A stretch of DNA of 64,000 bases, taken from assembly GCA_007844125.1 (NCBI GenBank), contig CM017557.1, positions 57,736,857 to 57,800,856 on the forward strand, written 5' to 3'. The notes under the pieces were generated by a model. It made no database searches. It was not told where the DNA came from and saw only the letters and a program-made list of their open reading frames with translations. This document shows, piece after piece, positions 33,851-45,475 of this stretch. The stretch comes from Sinonovacula constricta (lineage: Eukaryota; Mollusca; Bivalvia; Cardiida; Solecurtidae). The translations under genes and the position numbers were made by a program. Within the stretch, counting starts at the first letter, position 1; each line of letters opens with the position of its first letter.

Positions 33851-34150
33851 TCAAATCAGTAAGAAAAACTTTACATTGTACCATGGCCAGTTCTCCCCAT
33901 TTAATTGGATCAGCCCTGTTGGTGTATCCAAGGATGCAGGAAATAAAGATTTAGTGTTGGAAATCCAAAGTAAAATCTGTGGGAAATTTGTGAATAAATG
34001 ATGTTGATTAGCATAATTCTCATCAAGAAACCTTTTTGCAGCCCACCATGGGTGCTGATTTGTTCTGTCAGACCAAATTAGGTCAATCCTAATTGGTTTT
34101 CTGGACATTTTCTCATTTCTTTGTGAGAAGTTATTTTTGTGATGACACAT
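33851..34150 (-). other. Open frame of unknown status
   Basis: A 99-codon frame with tryptophan-rich stretches (WSDRTNQHPWWAAKRFLDEN, ENWPWYN). No domain recognised, no strong splice acceptor upstream, and the first track codon is not clearly a start in a good context. It may be a chance frame or an old exon. Confidence 0.2.
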
Positions 34151-34164
34151 GGGACACTAACAAA

Positions 34165-34275
34165 GAGTCTAATTTCCACCCTGCTAAGCAGAAATTGATC
34201 AGGCTTATACAGAAAGTGAAGGTCCGGTTCAGCCACGGTTCCTGCTGTGATTTGTCTGATCAGGTTCTACACTCT
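34165..34275. repeat. Hairpin repeat D, diverged
   Basis: AATTGATCAGGC...GGTTCCTGCTGTGATTTGTC-TGATCAGGTTCTACA resembles the D centre and right arm. Confidence 0.55.
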
Positions 34276-34350
34276 TAACATCTTGGACAGAATTTATTAC
34301 TGCTTCTAGTTATCTTCGTAATGAGCTATTAAAAATAAGTTACATGTAGT

Positions 34351-34570
34351 ATGGATTATTATTTCTTCTTCTTTTTCTTCTTTTTCTTCTTCTTCTTTTT
34401 CTTCTTCTTTTTCTCCTTATTATTCTTCTCATTCTTATTCTCCTTCTTATTCACCTCCTTCTTCTTCTTATCCTCCCCTTCTCCTCCTTCCTCTTCTTTG
34501 TCTTCTTCATCTTCCCCTCCTCCTTCTTCTTATCCTCCCCTTCTTCTTCTGATTCTGAATCTGCTTGATT
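34351..34570. repeat. TTC/TCC polypyrimidine tract
   Basis: About 220 bp of TTCTTCTT and CTCCTTCTT units; the Phe/Ser-rich frame across it is compositional. Confidence 0.95.
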
Positions 34571-35511
34571 GTATGGAGTGAGGCGAAATGGAGCGAGGTT
34601 GTGTATTTAACTATTTATTGATTTGCTTGTACAGAACTGGTCAGGATTGTATTGATTCAGTCTTTGATAAAAGCCTTAAAAGTTGATAATTATTTACGAA
34701 CATGAGGCATTGGGATAATTAAAATTGTGAGAAGAGAAAGACAGTCATCCTGCATTGACATAATTATGGTGTGTGTGTTTGTTTTTTGTTACATTAGCAT
34801 CAACACAAGTAGGGTTGTATTGGTGACATCTAGCTTTTAATTAATAGAGGAAGACCCCAGACTTATATCTAGGTAGAACTATAAGTGCATCACAAAAAGA
34901 TATCCTCACAGTTCCCGCCTTGGCAGGAGTGACAATTTCTCAAGCAGTTACCACCATTTCCAGTGGGTTGATAACTTTGTAGTCATATTTGCCATGTTTG
35001 TTATGATTATGAAACTCATGATAACATCTTCTTATTATTCTCAAACAGGAACAAACCATATTTGCCATGTTTGTTTGGATTATGAAACTAATGATAACAT
35101 GTTCTAATTATTCTAGAACATGAACAACTTAGCCATACGTATCATATTTGTTTTGGATTATTAAGCAAGTAATCTTTTTATTAGCACAGATCAGCCTACA
35201 GATATGTATTTATCATTTAGCACACCTGTTTTATACAACCTTTAGGGTGGAATGTTAGTATGAATGCCCTTGATACTAAAAAAGCCACATCTTTATAAAG
35301 ATGTTAACAAGATATTGATGTGGTAGTAATAATCAAACATATAAACAGGTGAAATGGGTTTTCTTCAAGTGTTGATTTTAGCACATTACCTGCTATGCAA
35401 GAACTCATCAGAAATATATGAAAAAATGTAGACCCAGATCATTTTTCATATTAATTGAAGATGTACTTTATCAAATTGAGTATAGTATGGTATAGAATAA
35501 ATATGTAGATT
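34571..35511. other. Non-coding, with a minus-strand SINE F remnant
   Basis: At about 34850-34935, GAGGAAGACCCCAGACTTAT and TAGGTAGAACTATAAGTGCA are inverted F phrases. 34985-35120 holds a loose local duplication (CATATTTGCCATGTTTG twice). Confidence 0.5.
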
Positions 35512-35719
35512 CATACATGTGAACTTTTTCTGCGGCCAAAGTGGGAGATTTTCATTTGCAACGTGGGAGATTTGTTATTTTAATATAAACAAAGAAGGAA
35601 GTTGTCTGTTTCCAAGTAGGGAGATTTCTGAAAATGTGTAAAACACCCCTTATTTTCAAGTAATTTTTAAACTTAAAAGTGGGTGTCTCCCTACAAAAGT
35701 GGGGAAGAGTTCACGTGTA
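35512..35719. mobile_element. Short MITE family G, copy 1
   Basis: Inverted ends ATACATGTGAACT and TACACGTGAACT. TGTAGATT is repeated at 35504-35511 and 35720-35727 (8 bp; a preceding A would make 9). A second copy is at 55895-56105. Confidence 0.8.
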
Positions 35720-36449
35720 TGTAGATTGTAAAAATTTTTATGATACTGGATAAACATGGTGAAGCGGGTATTGAAAAGTGGTCCCTTATTTGTAGGTTGT
35801 AATGTGAAGTATTAAATGATGATAGATTACAAAAGGAATATATTTTATCGAAAGGTTTAAGGTGCTATATTTCTCAGCATTTTATATCAATACGATAGTA
35901 TTTTCTGTAAATTTTAAAGTGTAAGAAAAAGAGTTTTTAGCTCAAATTTGAAGACTTTTGCAGACTTATAAATGACAATGGCAAAAAGGATACTGTAAAT
36001 ATATCTTTAAAGGTTACACTGTCTGGAAGATTTTATTATTTTATTCTTTAAAAAAAGAAAAGTAAATTTTAACAATACCTTTGCTTCTGTTATCTCTGAT
36101 TAATCACCAAGACAAACTGCATCCATATACAGCATTGTTGAATGACATAAAAAAGCACTCTTTACAAGGATGAATCAAGAATATTGCGTTAGAGGAAGTG
36201 TGAATGCTTTCAAATGCTATAATTTTTGCAGAATGAGTAAGTTACACAACATCTCTTTTGCTTTCTGGAATGTAAGATATACATTTTGTCATGTATTTGG
36301 ATCAAAAGTGATACTTTTTCACACTTTTTTTAAATTGTATTTATATGTATTACATATTTTATGTATGGTTCTAGCACTGTGTGTGTTGGGTGGGTGTTGA
36401 GGGCATGTGTTTGGTCTTTCATCTGAATCTGCTACTTCTATCTGGTAGT
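35720..36449. other. Unique sequence
   Basis: No gene or repeat recognised. Confidence 0.4.
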
Positions 36450-36758
36450 TTATGTTTGTTTATTGGGTTTATCGTCTCACCAACAGTATTTCAGTTATCT
36501 GGAGATGCTGTCCACTTGAAGCAGATTTGGTGCTGCCTTTGCTGTGTATAGCATGCCGCGAACACCTAACATGATACCACACTCAGTCACATTATCTTGA
36601 CACCGGCCCATCCAGTTGCGGAATTACCCTTATATATGCTTGAGCATTAGCAAGTGAGCTAATTACCACTACCATTTTTAATGTCTTTGGTATTTTGCAG
36701 CCAGGGATCGAACCCAGGGTCTCCCGTACCTGGAGCCGATGCGCTACCAGGTCCGGTA
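36450..36758 (-). mobile_element. SINE B, full-length
   Basis: 309 bp, with A and B boxes on the minus strand (GTAGCGCATCGG, GGTTCGATCCCTG). ATCTGGTAGT is duplicated exactly at 36440-36449 and 36759-36768. Confidence 0.94.
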
Positions 36759-37117
36759 ATCTGGTAGTCATTCTAGTTACCTGTAAATAGTCTATCAGTG
36801 AAATAAAGTCCCATAATTATCCTAGGTCAAACAAAAACCAAATAAATCAAGATAAAAAAGGTAAAGCTATTATAGCCAGTATACTGTAAACAAGTACTTG
36901 TTATCTGTTATATACTGGATATACACCTGTGGTTGAACCCAGTGATACAAATCATTTGCTGTAAGAAAGATTGAAAGAAAGAATAAAACAATAACAAACA
37001 TACAGCCCCTGTATTTAATTAACTTAAAATAGTTTATCTGTAAAATTTACAACTGTCTTTTGACCCAGGTCAGATAAATTAATGCAGAAATAAGGTAAAA
37101 TGCTAAAGCTTGTGTAT

Positions 37118-37954
37118 TACCGTATTTTCTCACTTATAAGACGGGGATTTTTCCTTTAAATTTCATGTTCAAAGTGTGGGGCTCATCTTATAGGTGGGGT
37201 TTAGCGACCTGGCAAAAAGTTTTCACGTTGTTTTAGGCCAAAAACATACCACATAAACTTGTTAGCGGTTATGCAATGACCCGACGTGCCGTCATTATCG
37301 ACCGCCGATAATTTACCTTAATTGAACTTTGAATTCTGTCCGTCAACGATTAACTGTCTCACATTTATTTCCCTTTGTTCTTCATGAAACACAGCTTATT
37401 ATTTGCAAGTAAACACTGAAACAAACATTCAACTTCAGTCTGCCAAATACATCAAGCTGTAATTTACTCGTGTAGACTTGCCTCATTACACAGGTCAAGT
37501 GACTGACTCTGAGATAAGCTGTTGTCAAGGTGATATCGATCGGAGCAGTTTGACAGTGAGGGAGTAAACAATGTGTTTTTATAAGCAGCTACCGATTACA
37601 TTTCTCCATGAAATTATTGATTGGTGGCATGTACATAAGGACAGTGCACTGTTCCCCGATATATCGTGTACTGTCATACCAGACTTGGTGACGTAGATGA
37701 AAGAAATTTATGTCATGCCGCCACACGCTACAGGAAAGCAGTGCAGCTGAGACTAGATACATCCCGCAACGTGTGAAAATTACAGTCACTGTTTACCAAT
37801 TAACCCTTTTGTTGAGACAGCATGACTGGTCGACGCTCCTGTTCATTTTTTCGCCTCGTCTTATAAGCGGGTCGAAGCAGAAACCGGCAATTTCACAGGG
37901 GAAGTAGGGGGTCGTCTTATAAGCAAATAGTCTTATAAGTGAGTAAGTACGGTA
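37118..37954. mobile_element. Terminal-inverted-repeat element, TACCGTA ends
   Basis: Left TACCGTATTTTCTCACTTAT and right (inverted) TACCGTACTTACTCACTTAT, both running into AAGAC. Further CTTATAAG-type repeats lie just inside both ends. 837 bp, no recognised protein, no clear target duplication; superfamily not assigned. Confidence 0.8.
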
Positions 37955-38028
37955 GTTATACTGTAAATGTATGCCAATGACTCTGAGATAACATCATGTA
38001 GGGCAAGGCCCAATCATGTCACAGCATA

Positions 38029-38372
38029 TACCGTAAACTTCAAATTTAAAGCTCCCGTTGGCATTACAATTTCCAAAAAGGGATTGTTAATTAAAATTCA
38101 GTTACCTGTATTTTTTACAATTTTTAGAAGTTAAGTTTAATTTAGTTAAAAGTGAAGTTAACACTGTTATTCATTGGATTATCAGATTATTGAAGACTTT
38201 ATGTGGACAGATAGTGAGTAAAGACAGTTTTATTTGACAAACATGTTTTTAAATATTTTGTTCCTTCATTTTTTTTTTTCTGAAAGTCGTTGGAGCGGTG
38301 GGGTGGGTGGGGGGGGGGGGGGGGTGGGGGGCGGGGGCACGTTTATTAGAGAGGGGGCATAAGTTTACGGTA
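38029..38372. mobile_element. 344-bp MITE with TA flanks and internal G-rich block
   Basis: TACCGTAAACTT (38029-38040) is the exact inverse of AAGTTTACGGTA (38361-38372). TA lies on each side. A G-rich stretch at 38298-38337 includes an uninterrupted run of at least 16 G. Confidence 0.82.
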
Positions 38373-39060
38373 TATACATTTTATACACCTACTAGAAACT
38401 GAGATAAGCTGGGTATTATATCTCCAGACCACTTCACCCTAGTCATGTCTCCTGGGGGAGAACCCAATTCAGTTCTGGTGTTATATATCTAATTTGTATT
38501 GATATGGGCAGATAGAGTAGATGCAGATCATAAAATGCATTTAACGTTAGATCTGCAACTTGTTATGTGGGCAGACAGTGTAGACAGACAGTAATTGCAG
38601 TTAAACCTGTTTTTTTTTGATAAGCAGTTCAGATCAAAACACTAGCTTATTCAATCCAATTGTACTTTAAATTTTTTAGATATTGCCAAAAAGAGCAAGC
38701 TCCGATCTTATGGCATTCAATTACTCCTTATAGATCTGCATTCTTTAACCTCCTCTAAACCCCAGCTTGTCAACATTATTATGGTTATTGTATCAGAAGT
38801 TTGGCACCTACAAAACCAGCTACTGAAGAGATACATGTCACTGACAGCTGTCGGCCTGGGATCCATATCCCGGCTAATGATGCCATGTTTCACTTGTAAC
38901 ATCTTCTAAGCTCATTTGTATGGTTCTAGCTCTCTTGTGCAATAGCGCCAAGTCTCTCGCTTACCATATAACATTGATTTTCAGGCAATATCAAAATATT
39001 GATCATTTGCTCAATTCTACATGCAGAGATAACATGGTAACTCATTATTAGACACTTGGC
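38373..39060. other. Unique sequence
   Basis: No gene or repeat recognised. Confidence 0.4.
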
Positions 39061-39133
39061 AGCAAATAGTGTAGATCCTGTTCAGTCAGCTCCCAGCAGG
39101 AGATGGCTTATCTGGATCTAAACTATTTGCATA
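39061..39133. repeat. Hairpin repeat D, good copy
   Basis: AGCAAATAGTGTAGATCCTG, then CAGCTCCCAGCAGGAGATGG, then CTTATCTGGATCTAAACTAT and TTGC: the ends are inverted copies. Confidence 0.85.
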
Positions 39134-39439
39134 GGCCTGATTAAAATATACCTAGTGTAAGAGTGTGGTGTATAAATCAGCTTGACATCTTTAATATTCT
39201 ATAAAGTTTTGTCTTGCAACCTATTCTCCTCAATTTCCATGATCTGTGTCTGTTATCAGTCCACTTGCACTATTGGGGAAAGAGCATCTGTAGAAAATGG
39301 TTAATTTTGTCAAGTATTTGGATTCTTCATTTAGTAGCCCATAGGGAGATTAGAGCTAGCCTTTGAGTGGCAAAATGATTGAGATGTTAGAGGCCAAGTC
39401 AAAGGTTCTAAGGTTTGGTCCAATTATTGGCTTTCAAAA

Positions 39440-39880
39440 ACTATTCAGATTAAGTTTTAAACCAGCTTTCAGAAGTTTTTGTCCAGTTATCAGAAGTTTG
39501 AGAAAAGCTTTAAAAAGTTTGAGAATAGATATTAAAGGTTTAAAACAAGTTTTCCCAATTTTGAAATACGGCTTTCACAAGTTTGAATCTAGCTTTCAGA
39601 TATTTCAGACCAGTTTTCAGAAGTTTGAATCCAACTTTTAGACATTTCTTTCAGAAGTTTGAATCCAACTTTTAGACATTTCAGACCAGTTTTCAGAAGT
39701 TTGAATCCAACTTTTAGACATTTCAGACCAGTTTTCAGAAGTTTGAATCCAACTTTTAGGCACTTCAGACCAGTTTTCAGAAGTTTGAATCCAACTTTTA
39801 GGCACTTCAGACCAGTTTTCAGAAGTTTGAATCCAGCTTTCGCAAGTTTGAAACCAGCTTTGACAAGTTTTTTAGAATCT
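39440..39880. repeat. 21-bp minisatellite with 42-bp higher-order core
   Basis: Diverged ~21-bp units (AGCTTTCAGAAGTTTGAA-type) surround a homogeneous core of 42-bp units (TTTTAGACATTTCAGACCAG + TTTTCAGAAGTTTGAATCCA + AC). The frame repeats a 14-residue block, SLNPTFRHFRPVFR, but has no start, signal or domain arguing for a protein. Confidence 0.93.
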
Positions 39881-40084
39881 TACACTCTGTCTAAAATCTG
39901 GCATTATGGGCTCATGGTTCTGGTCCCCTGTTCTTGGCTTTTAAGGGTTAAGCTGTGTCACTTTCTACTTCCGTCTGTCCAGATATTGAGCTTGGGTTAT
40001 AATTACATAAGCTATGGCACAATTATGATAATTATGGCTATTTCTACTTAGTAATAGCATTTATTCATAGATGTTTAACATAAA

Positions 40085-40310
40085 ACTGTAAGGGTAGAAC
40101 CATAGGCAGACAGCTGATCAACTGGACATCTGTTTGGAAAAATGATTTTTTATTCTGATGGCGAGAACTTTCTTGTGGGGAGGTTTTTCAGCTAACCTCT
40201 GGTGCGCCAGTGGTTCTAGCCAGATATAGACCTGGGGGTCTTCCTTACCAGTCGCTGGAAACCATCAATAGGACCATAATTGTATCGGTTGCATCATAAC
40301 AAAAAAAAAA
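40085..40310 (+). mobile_element. SINE F copy
   Basis: GGGGAGGTTTTTCAGCTAAC, CCAGTGGTTCTAGCCAGATA, GGGGGTCTTCC, ACCATAATTGTATCGG, then an A run. Confidence 0.8.
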
Positions 40311-41429
40311 ACACACGTTCTGATGGCATGTTAAGATAACACATCGTGAAGAGCTGAGAGTGAGAAATTCCGTGATGCTGTCCTTGGTTAGGCTGACATA
40401 AAGCTGTCTGACATTGTGTGTGCCTGAAAATATGATTATAATGTAGTTATGTGACATCCAGTCAGGCAGCCTTCATGCACGTCAATCAATAATTTTAGCA
40501 TCCTCCAACAAGAAAGGGAAATCAAACTGCATCAGAGAAATTAATATCCTTGGTGTAGAAATATTTATGACAGCATGCATGCTTTATCAGAATTGTGTTG
40601 ACCATGAGTTTTTATTACAGTTTTATTATGTAGAAATGGATTTGTCATGATCATAGTGGAAAATAATTGTCTTTTAGTAAATAGAAGTAACAATGTAACC
40701 TAGTAATAAATTTCCTCTTGTTTCTGGAGTTGTTTGTTTTTCCTTACAAGATTTTTAGAAAATATTTTAACAAATAAACTGTGACTATTTTGGTCTTTTA
40801 AACAGGATTAAATGATAAATAACTGAAAGGAATTAAGTATTGTTTTAAGGAACACAATTCTCTTTGACCTTTGCATTTCTTGAAATGAAAACAATTTGAT
40901 TGGGCTAGAGTAGATACTTTTGGATATACTAACTGTCTGTCTTAATTGCTATAATCATTGTAGAGCTTTATTTGTTGTAAGTCTGGATCCACAGGCCTCA
41001 TTTGATTGGTGTTAAATAGATGTTTTCTTTTCATTGCTTGCATTTAAGAAACCCATCAGGAAGTGCAAGGCTAGAGCTCTGTAAAACTGGTTTAAGCACC
41101 ACCAGTAGGTCCGACTGACTGTACCAAGGCAGTTACTGTTGGGTTTGCTCTTATGTTTTATGACTAATCACAGATTTGTTCTTACTTTTACATTTGGCTT
41201 TCATGTGAATTCCGTTGTCCTGTGCCTTTTCAGATTTGGATATATGAGGAAATGCTTATATAATACTTTGTCATATTTCCTTATTATAGGCAGACAAAGT
41301 AAAAACAGTTGTATGACTGCAGATGGATAGTGAGTTTGCAGCTGGATTTAGAATCTTAAAAAAACTTTGCAAATACCATCGTCAGACTCTGGATGGAAGT
41401 GTCCCAGGTTGGAACCCTGCACTGACCTC
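40311..41429. other. Unique sequence
   Basis: No gene or repeat recognised; small open frames only. Confidence 0.4.
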
Positions 41430-41695
41430 ATGATGTTAGTCTTTGTGCTAGACCATTTTCTGTTAGGAGATATTTTTTAAACATGAAACAGACACAGTTT
41501 TGGCCATTCTGGCAATTTCCAACTAATTGGTGGAGAAACACTCCAGCCATAGGTTGGACAGAACTACCAGTACACCGCTGGTCAGCTGGACGACTTCTCC
41601 ACATCACAGATCTTGCCCTGATTGAGCCTTTTACCCACATGGTGAGGGGCTGAGGAGTTATAAGTCAGCACATCTTATCAGCTTGGCCACAGGTG
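41430..41695 (-). mobile_element. SINE F copy
   Basis: Inverted family order: TTGGTGGAGAAACACTCC, GGTTGGACAGAACTACCAGT, GGTCAGCTGGACGACTTC, then a tRNA-like end (CTCAG/TAAGTCAGCA). Confidence 0.7.
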
Positions 41696-41802
41696 TCATC
41701 CAGTAGAACTTAAAAGTTTGAGCATAATTTTTTATGTAATAGATCTTGTAGTTTGTCAGAATAAAACAAAGCTAAATAGTTTGAACAAAGTCTGTGAATT
41801 AT

Positions 41803-41942
41803 TATACAAATAAATACTAATGTTGAGGTCGACATCTAGTTTTGTGGACAAGAGTGGTGTGATATCGACTGGTGACGAAATCACACTACCAAGGTCCATA
41901 AAACTATATATCAACCTCAACATTAGTATTTGCTTGTTATAA
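41803..41942. repeat. Near-perfect foldback, ~62-bp arms
   Basis: AAATACTAATGTTGAGGTCG on the left, and AAATACTAATGTTGAGGTTG when the right arm is inverted. Complementarity continues through TAGTTTTGTGGAC to GTGATATCG, leaving about 8 unpaired bases. Confidence 0.9.
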
Positions 41943-42059
41943 ACCCTTTGAATTTGCAACATGCTGATGGTTTGATAATATTGACCTCAAATAAACATAT
42001 GATCATTTTTATGTAGTATGTTACCAAAATAAAGACAGGTCTAGATCTTTCTTGGTCTT

Positions 42060-42855
42060 TTTTAGCTCACCTGAGCACAATGTGCTCAAGGGGATCTTTT
42101 GTGATACCGCTTCGTCCGGCGTTCATCCTTCGTTGTCAACATTTTAGCTTGTGAACACACTAGAGGCCACAATTTTTATCCAATCTTCATCAAACTTGGT
42201 CAGAATGTTTGTCTGCATGAAATCTTGGATGAGTTCATTATTGGATCACGTGGGGGTCAAAAAGTAGGTCATTAGGTCAAATTTTAGGAAAAACTTGTGA
42301 ACACACTAGAGACCACATTTATAGCCCAATCTTCACCAACTTAGTCAGAATGTTTGTCTGCATGAAATCTTGGATGAGTTTGTAACTGGGTCATGTGGGG
42401 TCAGAAAGTAGGTCACTAGGTCAAATCTTAGAAAAAGATTGTAAACACACTAGAGGCCCCATTTATAGGCCAATCTTCATCAAACTTGGTCAGAATGTTT
42501 GTCTACATGAAATCCTGAATGAGTTTGTTATTGGGCCATGTGGGGTCAGAAAGTAGGTCACTAGGTTACATTTCAGAAAAAACTTGTTGAAACACTTAAG
42601 AGGCTACATTGATGGCCCAGTCTTCACTAAACTTGACCAGCATGTTTGCCAGTATAAAATGTTACATATGTTTTGAAGTGAGTCATGTGGATTCAGTAGG
42701 TCACTTGGTAAAATTCTAGAAAATGTTATCATACCAGTGGCCACACTAATGATCCAATCTTCACCAAAGATTTCTAAAGTAAATAACTCTTTATTAATTG
42801 ATGCCAGATTTGAGCCTACTAAAAGCCTGTGTCATCAGGTGAGCGATTAAGGGCC
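42060..42855 (+). mobile_element. Dispersed element E with ~145-bp monomers, copy 1
   Basis: Starts TTTAGCTCACCTGAGCACAA, carries monomers with CTTGTGAACACACTAGAG at 42148, 42294 and about 42438, plus diverged ones, and ends CATCAGGTGAGCGATTAAGG. The start and end share inverted AGCTCACCTGA/TCAGGTGAGC. It is a type I associate with bivalves; superfamily not established here. Confidence 0.85.
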
Positions 42856-43290
42856 AAAATGCTTCAGATTCATAGGGTATATTAGTTTGTATGTGTATGA
42901 ATTATGTTGAATAAACAAAAGTACAATGGCAAAACATTGTTCAAAGGCAGTTAAATAAATGTCATATATTGTTAATACAAAACAAAAACATGTTGTCTGT
43001 ACATTGTGATCAGAGGTAGGATGTAGGATGTAGTTAACTGTGATAGCAGTAATAAATATCCCTTGCTACAAGTGCAAATCTATTACAGCCAGGAAATTGC
43101 CATTGAATATATTAATTGACAATGTTCAATGGTAATATTGGTTTATCATTCCATTATTATCAATAAAAAGCTTTCTCAGGAAAATGATATGATATAAGGT
43201 GGAAAAACCCAGCATATATCAGTAGGTTATATATTTTATACAGAATGTATTTTAAAAATGATCCATAATTAATAACTTTATGGAAGTTGT
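42856..43290. other. Unique sequence
   Basis: No gene or repeat recognised. Confidence 0.4.
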
Positions 43291-43292
43291 GA

Positions 43293-43540
43293 GGGGTGCC
43301 CATGGTCGAGCGATTAGAGTTGCTGACTTGTAACTCCTCAGCCTATCACCGCGTGGGTTTGAGTACCAGTCAGGGCGAGAACTTTCAATTGAGAGGTTTT
43401 CCAGCTAACCTGCAGTGTGACTGTGGTTCTACCCAGACGTAAGTCTTGTGTCTTCCTTCACCAATAATTAGCTGGACTTTGCCATTATGACAATAATTGT
43501 GTCGGTGCGATGTAACAAAAAAAAAAAAAAAAACAACAAC
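43293..43540 (+). mobile_element. SINE F, full-length with A tail
   Basis: Head GTGCCCATGGTCGAGCGATT (A-box region), B-box region GTGGGTTTGAGTACC, body TTCTACCCAGACGT, then a run of about 17 A. Confidence 0.88.
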
Positions 43541-43833
43541 GTGGAAGTTGTATGTGAGGGGAGTAAATAACCTCTTTGATTTAATGAAATCAATTGTACA
43601 AAAATTTACCAGAATTGTTCCAAGCTCCAAAATAAGATAAAAATTCAATTTACTGTTGTTAATTGAGATTTACAATTTATTTGGTGTCATGATATCTTTT
43701 TTCATAATTTACATTGTTTCACAGCATGAAAATTCACAAATTGGCTGGAATGGGACCCGTTCATAAATGGGTGGGGAGAAAACCCACTGTTACTATTTAT
43801 AGACCCTAGCCAGTACATTCACCTTTTCGTGAC

Positions 43834-44082
43834 ATACCAAAAGTTGTTAAAAATAGTAGCGGTATAGCTCCTTTGCTTATGCTCAAGCAAATATAAGGGT
43901 AGTTCCACGACTGGTTGGCCCAGTGTCAGGAAAATGTGACTGGGTGTGGTATCCTGCCAGGTGTTCACGGCATGCAATACACAGTGAAGGCAGCACTATA
44001 TCTGCTTCAAGTGGACACCGTCTCCAGATAACTGAAATACTTTTGGTGGGACGATAAACCCAACAAACAAACAAACAAGCAT
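43834..44082 (+). mobile_element. SINE B, head truncated
   Basis: From GACATACCAAAAGTTGTT through ACTGGTTGGCCCAGTGTCAG to GACGATAAACCCAACAAACA. Confidence 0.9.
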
Positions 44083-44767
44083 TCGCCTTTTTCAATTGAC
44101 ATGAGTTTCAACTGATCAAGTCTGTCATGCAAGGGTAGGGCCTTTTGAGTATAAATCCAAGATTGTATTGGTAAAATGGAAATAAGGATAAAGCTTACAT
44201 GATAACACTATACCCCCTGATAACACTTCACAAAATTTACAACCCAAGTAGAATAGCATGTGCTCCCACAAAACATAAACATAACATGTGATAAGAATGT
44301 ATTTACCAGTATGGGGATGTATAAGAGTTTTTGGTTTTATTTTGTATCAGGGATTGCAAGATAAATCTTTCTTAAGAAAAAAACACCACCAAAATGACAT
44401 AGGTGGTACACGACTGTTTTCAAGATTGTAATCTAATGTTTATGGTACACCATAAAATTCTGCAATATGTACCAAATGTTGGTATTATTGCTTTTTTTTC
44501 TCTGGTCATGTTTAATAATAAAAGTACCAGTATTAAGAAAAAAAGGAAGAGATCAACTTGTCTGTCCTCGATTTGGTTTAGCTTTGCAATAATGACACAA
44601 TTATGACGTGAAAATAACAACGCTTCACTTAGAAAGTAAAAATAATTATTTTTGTTGCATTTTAAGTAAGAAAAACGGAGTAAAAAATGGAAAAAACAAT
44701 AATAAGTAAAATCTAGATATTTTGCTTTATTTTTACAAGACTTTTGTGGAAATAAGGTGATATTATG
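44083..44767. other. Unique sequence
   Basis: No gene or known repeat recognised; a 134-codon frame on the minus strand at 44420-44824 is low-complexity Phe/Leu-rich and unsupported. Confidence 0.35.
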
Positions 44768-45082
44768 GAGATTCAAATTTCCGCCGACTGGGAACAGAAT
44801 GTTTTTCAAGATGGCGACGTCCAAACAGAAGCGTCACTCCAAAATCGGCAAAATGAAGAGGCGAGACTGGAGGTGGAAAGACTGAGTGATTTAGTTAAAG
44901 AAGTGAGAGAATACAAACTCAACAAGGACAAGGCTATAAGAAAGAAGATCAAGATGACAGAAAAGGAGACATACACATCAACACCAACTAAAGTGTACAG
45001 TCCTTCGCCGCTGTGCGCATGTACATAGTTCGACAATACTCGGCCAACCGAGGGATGAACTAAATTGGAAGAAGAAGAAGAA
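44768..45082 (+). mobile_element. Retrosequence-like block with (GAA)n tail
   Basis: It ends in TTGGAAGAAGAAGAAGAA, a retrotransposon-like simple tail, and is joined to a SINE F copy. One frame (ATG 44765) is open for 87 codons with a charged, coiled-coil-like segment (RLEVERLSDLVKEVREYKLN) ending LCACT. A second ATG (44811) sits in CAAGATGGCGACG, an ideal start context and YY1-like site, but stops after 24 codons. No reverse transcriptase or other domain was seen. ATTATG occurs on both sides (44762 and about 45082), weakly. Confidence 0.45.
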
Positions 45083-45094
45083 TTATGCTAATTC

Positions 45095-45290
45095 TCCTCT
45101 GATTGCTTAGCCTCTCACCATGTGGGTTTGAGTCCTGTTCCGGATGAAGGACTTAACATAGGAAGGTCTTCCAGCTGACTTGCAGTGCACTGGTGGTTCT
45201 ACCCAGACATGTGATTGGGGCCTTCCACCACCAAAAAGCTGGACGTTGCTATAATGATCATTATTGGTCGCTGCAATTTATTTCAAAAAC
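45095..45290 (+). mobile_element. SINE F copy
   Basis: TGTGGGTTTGAGTCCTGTTC, GGAAGGTCTTCCAGCTGACT, GTTCTACCCAGACATG, TTGCTATAATGATCATTATT, then TTTCAAAAAC. Confidence 0.88.
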
Positions 45291-45339
45291 AAAATAATAT
45301 TTGTGAAATCCACTGCTTTTATTGAATGCCTAGGTAATA

Positions 45340-45475
45340 CCATTGGAGTGACGTAGGACAGCTGGAAGATCTTTCTCCATATAATTTTGCCTCCTGATCA
45401 GGACTGGAACCCATGCAGTGATGGTCTGAGGGGTTGTGACATTAACTACTCAGCCATTGCTGCCACATCTAGTCC
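45340..45475 (-). mobile_element. SINE F head, inverted
   Basis: CTGATCAGGACTGGAACCCA...ACTACTCAGCCATTGCTGCC is an inverted tRNA-like head with B and A regions. Confidence 0.6.

Noticed and set aside
39363..40051. Repeat protein with SLNPTFRHFRPVFR units
   Set aside because: The frame follows a 42-bp minisatellite and is broken between 39641 and 39659; composition explains it.
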